This document shows, piece by piece, positions 8,725-17,784 of a stretch of 64,000 nucleotides of DNA. The number at the start of each line of letters is the position of its first letter. Position 1 is the first letter of the stretch. The notes beneath the pieces were generated by a model that worked only from the letters and a program-made list of their open reading frames with translations, searched no databases and was not told the DNA's origin. The DNA is from Bdellovibrionales bacterium Ga0074137 (GTDB lineage Bacteria; Bdellovibrionota; Bdellovibrionia; Bdellovibrionales; JAMPXM01), in NCBI GenBank assembly GCA_001464715.1, contig LNDT01000034.1, forward strand, positions 19,321 through 83,320, written 5' to 3'. The position numbers and the translations under genes were made by a program.

Positions 8725-11700
8725 ACGAGTTCACCTGTTTTTTCGTTAACGTCTTGTTTCAGCAATCCGTGAGATTTTTTATCGTCTTTTTTAACATCAT
8801 CGCCGTGCGATTTGTCATGATTGTCGGCGGGACCGTGACTGTTCGCTTCCATCACTCGGTCCGCATTGCGAACACGAACCTGGTAAGCGACTCGCGGAAC
8901 AGCGTTCAATTCTTCCAATAGCTTGTAAGAGCGTTTGTTCTCGAACATTTTCGAAACCCGCGACTTTGGATCGTTCAAGTTTCCAAAAGTGATCGCATCA
9001 CTTGGGCAAGACTCAGCACACGCCGGAGTGATTTCGCCATCTCTCAAATCGCGTTTTTCGTCGCGCGCTTTGTTGGTCCCGCGACGAATTCGCTGAACGC
9101 AGAACGTGCACTTCTCCATCACACCGCGAGGACGCACAGTGACATCCGGGTTGTAAGCCATGTGCAGCGGCTCTTCGCGCTTCTTCATGTAATTGAACCA
9201 GTTAAAACGACGGACCTTGTACGGACAGTTGTTCGCGCAATAACGAGTTCCCACGCAACGGTTGTAAACCATGTCGTTGAGACCTTCGTCGTTGTGGACC
9301 GTCGCAAGGACCGGGCAAACCGTTTCGCACGGTGCATTTTCACAGTGCTGACACGTGAGCGGCATGATCGCCACATCCGGATTGTCAGGCGAACCCTTGT
9401 AGTAACGATCGATGCGAATCCAGTGCATCTCTCGCCCCTGCATGACGTACTTTTTGCCGACGGTCGGAATATTGTTTTCCGACTGACACGCAATCACGCA
9501 CGCTGAACAGCCCGTGCAGCTGTTGAGGTCGATCGCAAGACCCCATTTGTTTTTCGTGTACTGGTGCTCGGGCCAAATCGTAAAGATCTGGTGTTTGTGA
9601 ATTCCAGAAGAAGGGTCTTTTTCGAAAGCAGATTTCGTCGACTCGAGAACAATCTTGCGACCTTCCATCAAATGATGGTCTTGAGTCGAAACAAGATCGT
9701 AGCGTCCTGAAGTTTTAGTCACCGTCGCTGCACGGCCAGAGAAAATCGATTTCCCTTTCGCTAGCGACGACAGCGGATAAGCGTTAACGCCAACGCCGTT
9801 TCCAACTTTGCCAGCTGTTTTCTGCCCGTAACCAACCGCCAGAGCCACGACGGAGTCGTGCACGCCCGGCTGTACAAGGACCGGCGCTTTCACCGTGACG
9901 TCGCCGACTTTGAGTTCGACGATGTCACCTTTGTTCAGTCCTTCTTTTCGAGCCATCGCAGGACTTACCTGGAGATAATTATCCCAAACGACTTTCGAAA
10001 CTGGATCCGGAAGCTCTTGAAGCCATGCAATGTTCCCAAGCTTTCCATCACCGATCTGAACCGACGGATAAAGCGCAAGCTCGTAGCCAGCTCCAACCGC
10101 AGGCCGTGCTTTGAGAGAAGCCTCACTGATTGAACCCACAAAAGCGCGACCCGAGCCCGATCGCTCACGACGTCCTTTATTGGAAGCAACACCGACTTGA
10201 AGAACTTGAAGCCAGAAGTCTTCAAAGGATTTACCACTTCCGAGTTCAACGCTGCCCTGGATTTCAGCTTTCCATACGCCCATGACGTAATCGCGCCACG
10301 TCGCCGCCGACTTTACTCTCTGCGGAGCATTCGCCGCCTTCGCAGTCCATGCTAAGAGAACTTCGCCCAGCGAGCGCGTCTGATACATCGGCATAATTGT
10401 AGGCTGTTGAATAGAGAAGACGCCCGACTGAAGTTCAAAATCACCCCAAGTCTCAAGTCCCGTTCCCGCTGGAAGAACCCACTGAGACGCACTTCCCGTT
10501 TCATCGTTTCTGTTTCCTGTGTAGACAACAGTCTCGACTTTTTTCAGAGCTTCGGAAAATCCACTGTCTTGAGGCAAGAGATAATTCAAATTTAGATCAT
10601 CGATGATCAGCGTCTTGATCGAACCTGCGGCCATGTCTGCAATCAAGGCCTGAAGAGATTCGGCCGAGCCGCTCATCGTTTCAAAAACAGCTGTGTCGTG
10701 ATCGATTGTCTTTCCGTCGTTACCGAGCATTGAGTTCAGAGCGTTGACCGCCACCTGAAGTTCAACTTGGGTCTCGGTCAAAGTCGGCAGACCGCCAGCA
10801 ATGACCAAAGAAGAACCACGAGCCTGCAAAAGCTCACTTGCTACTTTATCAAAAAGAACTTCATCAAATCCCAGAGCTTTCGGCGCGTTCTCAAACGCCT
10901 TTGCTGCTGCCGAAATTCCACCAGGAATAACAACCGAGCCTTTAGACAATTTCGCAACTCGTGAAATGAGAGAGAGAACGACATCAAGCTGCTGCGACGG
11001 ACGAATTCTGAAGCGATCGTCCGCATTCATTCCGGTCGTCGACAAAAAAGACTCGAACGCCACGAGGCGGGACATATCTTTTCCAGGAGCTCGATTCTTC
11101 GCCCATTGCTTTGCAAACTCAACCGGAGACAAGAAAGTTCCCAAGAAATCCGCATCGATGGAAACAACCATCGATGCTTTATCGAAACGGTAGCGAGGCA
11201 AGATCGCGCGGCCGTAGGACGCTTTCTGGCCCGCACGAATCGCGTCGACCGGAAGCGAGTCATACTGAACCCAACGCGCTCCCGAGAAAGCTTTAGAGAA
11301 ATCGGAGACAATCGCTTTCAAAGACGGCGATGGTTTCGATCCTGTCAAAAGAGCGACGCCGCCAGCCTTGAGGCTTGCCAAAATCTTTTCATCAGCTTCT
11401 TCAAACGTTGTTGCGACGCTCTCTTTGTTCGTGCGCTCTTTGTTCTGAAGGTTGCGGACTGGTGCGCGCAAACGATCCGGATCATAGAGTGACAAAATTT
11501 CGCCGTGCGCCCGCGCCGAGAGTCCGCCCAGAGTCATAGGATGCTCGGGGTTTCCTTCTACTTTTATTGGACGACCTTCGAGAGTTTTAACAAGAACGCC
11601 CGCGCCCTCAGTGCCGTCAAACCATGTGGACGTATAGTAGTTCGGCTCGCCAGGAGTGATTTCTTTGGGCGCTTTTGCGTAGGGAATGATGTGCGCTTGT

Positions 11701-11939
11701 GGACGCCGAATGCAGCCCGCTGTGGCCAACGCCAAACTTGCGCCCATGATCTTTAAGAAGTCGCGACGTGCGACGCCGTCTTTTCCGTCTTCACTTGAAA
11801 GTGGCGACGACATGAATTCGTTTTCAAAACGATCGGCCAAAGCCTGATCACCGTTCCACTGTTCAAGGCTCATCCAATAGGCTGAGCCACTGGAAGTGGT
11901 GTTCGAATCTGAAGTGTTCTGCGTGTTTTGAGAATCCAT
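8721..11939 (-). CDS. actB: Alternative Complex III iron-sulfur subunit ActB
   Basis: A 1072-residue fusion of a molybdopterin-oxidoreductase-like domain (B1) and a ferredoxin-like domain (B2). A twin-arginine signal, RRDFLKIMG at 58-66, ends in a lipobox-like TAGC at 73-76, indicating export by Tat and possible lipidation. The C-terminal part has four cysteine clusters: [35 protein letters not shown] and CTFC with the later CAESC. In the family these bind three [4Fe-4S] and one [3Fe-4S] cluster, and B1 has lost its molybdenum cofactor. Electrons go from ActC through these clusters to the heme subunits. The last ~50 residues are a Lys/Asp/His-rich linker ([14 protein letters not shown]). Confidence 0.96.
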
Positions 11940-11998
11940 CGTCTAGTTATCCTTGCTCAGGCTTTGCGAAATCTTGGGACCCATCTCGGACCGATCTA

Positions 11999-12583
11999 CT
12001 AATAGTGGCAGGTCGAACAGCTGACCGGTGCCTGGTTCTCTTTTTCTCTATGACAGCTTATGCACCAGCCCATCGAGAGACTCGAGTGCTGATACATTGT
12101 TTCCATCGACTCAACAGGACCGTGGCACTTGTGGCACGCTTGCGGAGCACCGTACTTTTCAACGTGCCGCTTGTGATTGAAGCGAACGTGGTCTGGAAGC
12201 ATGTGCACTTTCTTCCAAGCAATGGGCGTATTGTTGTTGTACGCCTCTGTGATTTTCTGAATCTCTGGTTTGTCGGTCGCAACAACCAAGTGGCAATTCA
12301 TGCAGATGTTCAAACTTGGAACGGCCGAGTGATTGGCGCGCTCGGCGGAGGAGTGACAGTAAAGGCACTGCATCTTGTACTCGCCAGCGTGAAGTTCATG
12401 CGAAAATGCGACGGGCTGATCGGGAGCGTAGCCTTTGTTGTATCCGATCGAGCCCCACTCGCAACCCGTCAGGTTCGTCAGAGCGAGACTTGCGAACACG
12501 ACAAAAAGCGCGGCGCTCAGATAGCTTCCGAACGAATTTTTTGCCTGATTTTCTGGATGATTTTCTGGATGTCTTGTCGTCAC
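11999..12583 (-). CDS. actA: Alternative Complex III pentaheme cytochrome ActA
   Basis: 194 residues with five heme c motifs: CLYCH, CMNCH, CHKCH, CISCH and CSTCH, the last four residues from the end. A single hydrophobic segment (YLSAALFVVFASLALTNLTGC) anchors it and ends in a lipobox-like LTGC. It forms the periplasmic heme wire of Alternative Complex III and is the first gene of the act operon. Before the anchor is a hydrophilic head with a PENH-PENQ repeat encoded by two 12-bp DNA units. Heme attachment would use the ResB/CcsA pair encoded just upstream. Confidence 0.96.
   Translation of the reverse strand: MTTRHPENHPENQAKNSFGSYLSAALFVVFASLALTNLTGCEWGSIGYNKGYAPDQPVAFSHELHAGEYKMQCLYCHSSAERANHSAVPSLNICMNCHLVVATDKPEIQKITEAYNNNTPIAWKKVHMLPDHVRFNHKRHVEKYGAPQACHKCHGPVESMETMYQHSSLSMGWCISCHREKENQAPVSCSTCHY
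12546..12569 (-). repeat. Two 12-bp units coding PEN repeats in actA
   Basis: The unit TGATTTTCTGGA (plus strand) occurs twice in perfect tandem and codes for PENH-PENQ at the start of ActA. A similar 12-bp unit occurs three times in ccsA (14032-14067), and a single PENQ stands at the start of pnp. Confidence 0.7.
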
Positions 12584-12796
12584 GTTTGTCTCCCCAGCGC
12601 TCTTCGCTCATCGCAGACCACTTTTCAGCGGTGACAACGCCAAGAGAACCAACGACTCACTGAATATACAGTGGTCTTTAGAACTCAATCTCGGCGAATC
12701 ACATCGCCGGGCATTTGCGACTTAGTCGATATAAGTAAGCGAAACTCCGACAATTGAGAAACCAAATTTTGGCGAAGTTGAGAGGACTTTGAAAAT

Positions 12797-12821
12797 CGGA
12801 GTGCTCAAGATCTAAGCACTC
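12797..12821 (-). terminator. Possible terminator between ccsA and actA
   Basis: GGAGTGCT (12797-12804) and AGCACTCC (12814-12821) form an 8-bp stem with a 9-base loop, followed on the minus strand by GATTTTC. The U-run is short, so partial termination is more likely. The remaining part of 12584-12836 holds the leader of actA, with no clear promoter hexamers. Confidence 0.5.
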
Positions 12822-12836
12822 CGCCGTTTTGAAGGA

Positions 12837-14642
12837 TCAAGCGGCAACGTTGCGCGCCCGATTCATGGCGTAAGCATAACCGACAAAAGCCATGTTGATA
12901 AGAATGAAGGCACTGACGTACTCGACGCCACCAGCGCCGAATCCGTAGGAATGAAGTCCTGCGCCGAGGACGAAATTCACTCCGTACCACGCCATGATCA
13001 CAAGACTAAATGCGACCACGGCTCCGGCGAGCATACCGATATTTTTGACCCAACCAGAAAGACGCGCGTGCAGCAGTGCGACGTATCCCAAAAGCGCGAT
13101 CAATGCCCAAGTCTCTTTTGGATCCCATCCCCAGAACCGGCCCCAACTGTAGTCGGCCCAAACTCCGCCAAGGATTGTACCCGCAGCCAACAAGACAACG
13201 CCGACCTGAAGACATCGATAGATTGAGACCGTGAGTTCCTCGATGCGAGAGGAATTGGCCCTATCTCCTTTGATCACAAACCCTAGGCCCAAGTTTCCAA
13301 GCATCCAAGCCAAGAAAAAGGCCGAGTAACTGATGGTGATCGTCAAGACATGAACAGTAAGCCAAAGGGTTGAACGCAAGACGGGCTCAAGCGGTTGAAG
13401 ACTGGCATCGAGAACGTGAGGAACGCTGTCGGCCACGATATTACAAAAGGTCGCAACAATCGCACCCGAAAGAAGAACAAAATATGACTTCTGCTTCCAT
13501 TCAAAAAAGAACGCGAAAAGCATTGTTCCCCATGAAACCCAAATCACAGTTTCATACATGTTTGAAACCGGAGGTCGCCCCGTCAAATAAACTCGAAGAC
13601 TAAAACCGTAGGTGTGAATCAAGAATGCAACAAGAGCCAAAACCCAAGCGGCGCGAACAAAGTACTTTCCATTCGACTTTCCATCGCGAGTCCATGCAAT
13701 GCCGATCGCGATGGCGGACAGAACATAAAGAATCCAAGCCAAGCGGAACGGATGAAGCTCTTCGTAATGAACTTCAATTCCGATATCTTTACCGTCGGGG
13801 TAAAGCGCGGGATTTTCAGTGCGGGCAGAATCCTGAAACTGCTGAACGGCCGTCAAAAGCGACGGCACTCCGCCGTCGGCATCGCCAGCAGCTGCGGCGC
13901 CGGGAAGTGCGCGAATGAACGCCTTTGCGATTGTTCCGAACTGGTCCTTTAGAGGCCCCTCGAGCTCGGACACTGAACGCCAGCGCTCGGGCTCGACAGG
14001 CTTCAATGGGTCGACGACTTCAGCTTCTGGTTTATTTTCTGTTTTATTTTCTGGCTTATTTTCTGCGGGCCGCGGTGGAACGACACGAAGAATTGAAGCG
14101 TTCTTTACGGCCTGATAGACACCCATCTGACTTTCAAGTCGCGCGGCCGCTTGATAGTAAGGGTTCAATTTTTCTTTCGTTTCACGGTAGGCCGCTAACT
14201 CTTGAAAAACCAATCCCAATCTGTCGTTCCCAAAAAGTTCCCGCGGTGCAAATCGGTCGCGCGTCACCTCAAGGTTCAAAGCTTTTTTTAGCGCCGCGAG
14301 CTTTAGCTCAATAATGGGCTGCTCATCCCAAAACTGCGGAGCTAAAAACCAGGTCATTACAATTTCAAGGGCCGGCCGAGGACGCGTATCGGGCTTAGCA
14401 CCACCGCTTGTCTCCGACCCGTAATCAGCTTTCGGAATCGGCTTGTAGGTTATTCGCCCATAAACCAACTGAAGCGTCTCACGCGCGAAAGTATCGAAAG
14501 GTTTCACGCGACCGGCGTCTTGAATCGGCAGACGCTTCAGAGCTTCAATCCCCTCGTCCGCTCCAAAAGAGATCGAGCCGCTCAAAGAAAAAACAAGAGC
14601 GACAAGCGTCGCTGACAAAAATGTGCAAATCGAGTGAATCAT
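12837..14642 (-). CDS. ccsA: System II cytochrome c biogenesis protein CcsA/ResC
   Basis: CcsA carries heme across the inner membrane and, with ResB, joins it to CxxCH motifs. The 601-residue protein is longer than the usual 320-400 because a secreted domain of about 270 residues precedes the membrane part; it contains the phrase LPIQDAGRVKPFDTFARE, known from the large CcsA forms of several phyla. The C-terminal half has about eight helices and the tryptophan-rich WWD-type motif WGRFWGWDPKETWALI, plus His residues in TVHVLTITISY and the last helices. A low-complexity stretch (ENKPENKTENKPE) sits in the periplasmic domain. ATG overlaps the resB stop (ATGA). It lies directly upstream of the act genes, whose hemes it is expected to mature. 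Confidence 0.94.
   Translation of the reverse strand: MIHSICTFLSATLVALVFSLSGSISFGADEGIEALKRLPIQDAGRVKPFDTFARETLQLVYGRITYKPIPKADYGSETSGGAKPDTRPRPALEIVMTWFLAPQFWDEQPIIELKLAALKKALNLEVTRDRFAPRELFGNDRLGLVFQELAAYRETKEKLNPYYQAAARLESQMGVYQAVKNASILRVVPPRPAENKPENKTENKPEAEVVDPLKPVEPERWRSVSELEGPLKDQFGTIAKAFIRALPGAAAAGDADGGVPSLLTAVQQFQDSARTENPALYPDGKDIGIEVHYEELHPFRLAWILYVLSAIAIGIAWTRDGKSNGKYFVRAAWVLALVAFLIHTYGFSLRVYLTGRPPVSNMYETVIWVSWGTMLFAFFFEWKQKSYFVLLSGAIVATFCNIVADSVPHVLDASLQPLEPVLRSTLWLTVHVLTITISYSAFFLAWMLGNLGLGFVIKGDRANSSRIEELTVSIYRCLQVGVVLLAAGTILGGVWADYSWGRFWGWDPKETWALIALLGYVALLHARLSGWVKNIGMLAGAVVAFSLVIMAWYGVNFVLGAGLHSYGFGAGGVEYVSAFILINMAFVGYAYAMNRARNVAA
14032..14067 (-). repeat. Three 12-bp units coding ENK repeats in ccsA
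   Basis: TTATTTTCTG plus two variable bases is repeated three times with an exact 12-bp period and codes for the ENKPENKTENKPE stretch in the periplasmic domain of CcsA. The in-frame period means copy-number changes would alter a linker without breaking the gene. Confidence 0.75.
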
Positions 14643-16039
14643 ACTGCAGTTCCCTTCATCATCCAGGCCCGGCGCTTCATGTAAAACAAATGGATGGCAC
14701 CCAACACTATTAAAAGCGAACCGAGGTACTTAAGGCCCCGTCCTGGGTCGTGGTTGACAGAAAGCACTGATGCCGTCGGTTTTCCCGTCGCCGGATCGCT
14801 GTCAAAACTTGCTTGATAAAACGTGTAGCCCGCATGCTTGAGCGGCTCATTCATTGAGATCAGCTGTTGGCCAAGGCCCGGCACATCGACAAGACTTTCA
14901 TAGCTGGCGGCGCGAAGTGTTCCTTGATAGCGGCCCACTTTAAATTCCTTTAAAGTCATATCAAATCCCATCGGAAGCCGTCGATTTGCATAGGAGATCA
15001 CGTAGACTTGCTCATCTGCAAAAAGCTTTAAGAGGGAGTTGAGGCCCATCCACTGAACCTTCAGTTTACCTGTACCCGGTTCGAGAAACTCAATCTTAAT
15101 CGCGGCGGTCGTCACAGGCGTCGGACGCTCGAGCGCGCGATAGGTGATTTCCTCTTTCGCTTTGGGCATGTACTTTAGAAGTCGAAATTGAAGGCCCATC
15201 CAGCCCGTTTCAATCACTTCGCCGGCCGAAACAAAACCCTTCTTGATCGAACCCGTTCTTGCAGAATGAATGTTGTATTCGACTCGCTCATTGTCCGCTG
15301 GCCGCAGAACGATCGCGTTGCGTCCGCCGAAATCACGCGGGAATTCACCCACGATAAGAACTTGCGCCGGGCCCAGGTCTTTGGTTTCAGCAGCATTTTT
15401 CGATGATTGAAGCATCCACTCGGTCATATTAACGTTCGGATTTTGCAGTTGGAATCGAAGCGCGGCGCCTGCGTTCGAATCGTCGGCGACGTCGACAAAT
15501 TTTTGCTCGCGAATCGCATAAGGGACGGACTCGATAACTTTGATCTCACCACCTGGGATTGAAATCACCAGCGGCTTTTTTCCAGCAGGTCGCAAAAAGA
15601 AATCGACCTCTTCGTCAAAAAGTTTTCGGTAACTACTGCCGTCAAGAGAAGAGTAAACGGCGAGATCTGTCTCGCCCACCGTGATGGCTTTTTGCTTTTC
15701 ACCGATCCCAATAGAGACCGATCCATCGACGCCAAACTTCTGCGTGATCAATGAACCAATAAGCAGAATGATGATCCCAATGTGAGCAAAAATAAAACCG
15801 ATGTGTCTTGGTTTCCACGGCCATCTATCAACCATCACAGCCGTGAGACTGATGACCAACATCACCATCGGAGCGATCATCCAAATCGAGCTGTAAACGA
15901 TCTTTTTTGCAGCCAAGGCGTCGTACTGAGCTTCAACGATGGTTCCCCACGCTGTCACAATACCGATCGCAAGAATGATCAACACGGCCAGCTTCAAGCT
16001 CGCAAGCTGACGAATGACTCTTCTAAATTTCTGTTTCAT
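14639..16039 (-). CDS. resB: System II cytochrome c biogenesis protein ResB/Ccs1
   Basis: ResB is the partner of CcsA in System II heme ligation and holds the reduced apocytochrome on the periplasmic side. The ~466-residue form has the family plan: N-terminal basic stretch and helix (SLKLAVLIILAIGIVTAWGTIVE), two further helices near MIAPMVMLVISLTAVMV and HIGFIFAHIGIIILLIGSL, a large periplasmic domain, and a last helix (LKYLGSLLIVLGAIHLFYM). The segment PLKHAGYTFYQASFD is a strong ResB signature. I chose the ATG at 16039 (MKQKFRR) over an upstream TTG at 16069, which lacks support. It is the first gene of resB-ccsA. Confidence 0.94.
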   Translation of the reverse strand: MKQKFRRVIRQLASLKLAVLIILAIGIVTAWGTIVEAQYDALAAKKIVYSSIWMIAPMVMLVISLTAVMVDRWPWKPRHIGFIFAHIGIIILLIGSLITQKFGVDGSVSIGIGEKQKAITVGETDLAVYSSLDGSSYRKLFDEEVDFFLRPAGKKPLVISIPGGEIKVIESVPYAIREQKFVDVADDSNAGAALRFQLQNPNVNMTEWMLQSSKNAAETKDLGPAQVLIVGEFPRDFGGRNAIVLRPADNERVEYNIHSARTGSIKKGFVSAGEVIETGWMGLQFRLLKYMPKAKEEITYRALERPTPVTTAAIKIEFLEPGTGKLKVQWMGLNSLLKLFADEQVYVISYANRRLPMGFDMTLKEFKVGRYQGTLRAASYESLVDVPGLGQQLISMNEPLKHAGYTFYQASFDSDPATGKPTASVLSVNHDPGRGLKYLGSLLIVLGAIHLFYMKRRAWMMKGTAV

Positions 16040-16072
16040 GTTTGCCACAGCGCCATCTAATCTTATCAAGCC

Positions 16073-16975
16073 TCAATTGGTAACAGAAATTCGTCTGTGA
16101 ATGTCTGTCAGCATTTCCCCAACTCGAATTTGAGTCGCACTATATAGTGAGTCTACTTTATGCTTCGAGACTTCATCCATATAGAGTTTTCGGTTGAGTT
16201 CGATTTGAACGGTCTGCCATCCATCACGCGGCCGCCCGTAAGTCTCAGTGATTCGGCCACCTTTATAGGGCCAATTTTCACGCACCTTAAAACCCTGAGC
16301 GCGCCCTGCTTGGCAGACGAGTTCAAAAAATTCAGAAGATGAGCTTTTGCCGTCTTGGTTTGAAATAACCAGATCCGCGCGGAGCTCCCCCGGATCGCGG
16401 TGTTCACTTGTTCCAAGACTCGGCATCGAATGAAGATCAAGATGAAAGAGCGGATGTGCAGCAGATCTTTCGTCCTTGGATCTCACGGCTTCTGCGACTT
16501 CGGCGACGGCCTCATGAAACGGCCGAAAGCACCGCTGAACGATGGCGCGGTGAGTTTCGATGGATATGGGTTTTAGCATTAAGACATCTCCCATCGTGGT
16601 TTTTGACCAGTGAAGACCCCGAGGATGACGCCCGACCGGTTCACTGGCTCCGACGACGCTGGCCTGATCGACATCGGTCTCGAGCCTGTTCAAATCACAA
16701 GCATAACGATGCCACTGAGTTTTCACCCAAGCGATCCCGTTGCCAGAGAGACTTGTCGAATAGAGGTCATCGACGTAACGATCGACGTCATACATGAGTA
16801 AGCGCTCATCGAGCCCCTGAAGCCATGTGGCCTCCGGCGGAAGGTTTTCGCCAGAATGAGGCACCGTCACAATGAGCGGTCGGCTTCCATCGCCCAACGA
16901 CTGAACAAAGTCTGGGCGCAGAATATTTGCGCTATTTTTCTTAGCCTTCAGAGATGGCTTGACGGTTGATGACAC
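16073..16975 (-). CDS. N-formylglutamate amidohydrolase family protein
   Basis: A 300-residue protein of the N-formylglutamate amidohydrolase fold (HutG2/FGase type), zinc-dependent hydrolases that release formate from N-formylglutamate in histidine breakdown. Supporting segments are IVTVPHSGENLP near the N-terminus, DVDRYVDDLY, CDLNR, the central FHLDLHSMPS with two possible metal His and an Asp, and GGRITETYGRP near the end. Start is a GTG at 16975 with AGGGGG upstream. No other hut genes are nearby, so the substrate may differ, for example another N-acyl amino acid. It is divergent from the adenosyltransferase gene, with start codons only 19 bases apart. Confidence 0.9.
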   Translation of the reverse strand: MSSTVKPSLKAKKNSANILRPDFVQSLGDGSRPLIVTVPHSGENLPPEATWLQGLDERLLMYDVDRYVDDLYSTSLSGNGIAWVKTQWHRYACDLNRLETDVDQASVVGASEPVGRHPRGLHWSKTTMGDVLMLKPISIETHRAIVQRCFRPFHEAVAEVAEAVRSKDERSAAHPLFHLDLHSMPSLGTSEHRDPGELRADLVISNQDGKSSSSEFFELVCQAGRAQGFKVRENWPYKGGRITETYGRPRDGWQTVQIELNRKLYMDEVSKHKVDSLYSATQIRVGEMLTDIHRRISVTN

Positions 16976-16994
16976 CTTTGGCCCCCTTGATCCT

Positions 16995-17606
16995 ATGAGC
17001 AGCTCTAAAGTCTACACACGAACAGGCGATCAAGGAACAACATCACTTTTTGGCGGTGCGCGCGTCGTCAAAGATCATCCAAGGCTTGAAGCTTATGGAA
17101 CTTTGGATGAACTCAACAGCGTTTTGGGCCTTGTCTTGGCGGACATTGAAAACGAGACCTGGCCTGGGTCAGCGAGCCTCGAAGTAGGCCGCCTCCAAGC
17201 TGAAATTCTAAAAATCCAACAAACGCTGTTTGTTCTCGGATCCCATTTGGCGACCGAAGATGAAGCGATGCGCACAAAACTCCCGAACTTGGATCCTAAA
17301 GCGGTTTCTGAACTCGAAGAAGCCATGGACCGAATGTCGTCTGACCTCACGCCGTTAAAACATTTTATTTTGCCCGGTGGCGTGCGCGCCGCCGCTTCGG
17401 CCCACTTGGCCCGCACCGTTGCACGACGTGCCGAGCGCGCCATCGTCGGCCTCACGCGCGAAGCTTCCGCCGCCAACAATGGAACGGTTCCAGCCTGGCT
17501 CACGGCCGTCGTTCAAAACATCAATCGCCTCAATGATTACTTTTTCGTTCTGGCTCGCCACCTCAATCGCCTAGCAAACCGCGAAGAACCAATCTGGATT
17601 CCATAA
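16995..17606 (+). CDS. PduO-type cob(I)alamin adenosyltransferase
   Basis: Transfers the adenosyl group of ATP to cob(I)alamin to make coenzyme B12. The ~203-residue protein has the ATP-binding start KVYTRTGDQGTTSLFGG, then RLEAYGTLDELNSVLG, the RTVARRAERAIVGL helix and the final LNRLNDYFFVLARHLN, all diagnostic of the PduO/MMAB family and distinct from the CobA family. I chose ATG 16995 (MSSSKVYTRTG) because the upstream TTG at 16959 lies inside the divergent gene. No B12 riboswitch fits in the short upstream region and no B12 synthesis genes are near. It ends at a GAATTC-rich palindrome shared with the convergent HNH gene. Confidence 0.95.
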   Translation: MSSSKVYTRTGDQGTTSLFGGARVVKDHPRLEAYGTLDELNSVLGLVLADIENETWPGSASLEVGRLQAEILKIQQTLFVLGSHLATEDEAMRTKLPNLDPKAVSELEEAMDRMSSDLTPLKHFILPGGVRAAASAHLARTVARRAERAIVGLTREASAANNGTVPAWLTAVVQNINRLNDYFFVLARHLNRLANREEPIWIP

Positions 17607-17614
17607 AAAATCAA

Positions 17615-17654
17615 GAATTCTGGAATTCGCGAATTCAAGAATTCACGAATACAG
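17615..17654. repeat. 8-bp GAATTCNN tandem array, also a long palindrome
   Basis: GAATTC occurs at 17615, 17623, 17631 and 17639, exactly every eight bases, followed by a decayed copy GAATAC at 17647. The two spacer bases are TG, GC, AA, AC, AG. Because the unit is itself a palindrome, 17615-17644 is a near-perfect 30-bp inverted repeat (28 of 30 positions match). It lies between convergent genes and could act as a two-way stem or as a cluster of binding sites. Confidence 0.8.
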
Positions 17655-17784
17655 GTATGCGCTGTCCAAAGTGGTGAGCGCGTTGTGCGGCGGACTAGAG
17701 CCGTGTCACCCGCGCAAGATCACCCGAGCATCCCAACTGCCAAGGTGACTCAGTTTCGGTCTTTTGCGTCGTCGGTCGCGCCGT

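Noticed and set aside
16959..16994. Cobalamin riboswitch upstream of the adenosyltransferase
   Set aside because: The upstream region is only about 20 bases before the divergent gene begins; no B12-box-like sequence is present.
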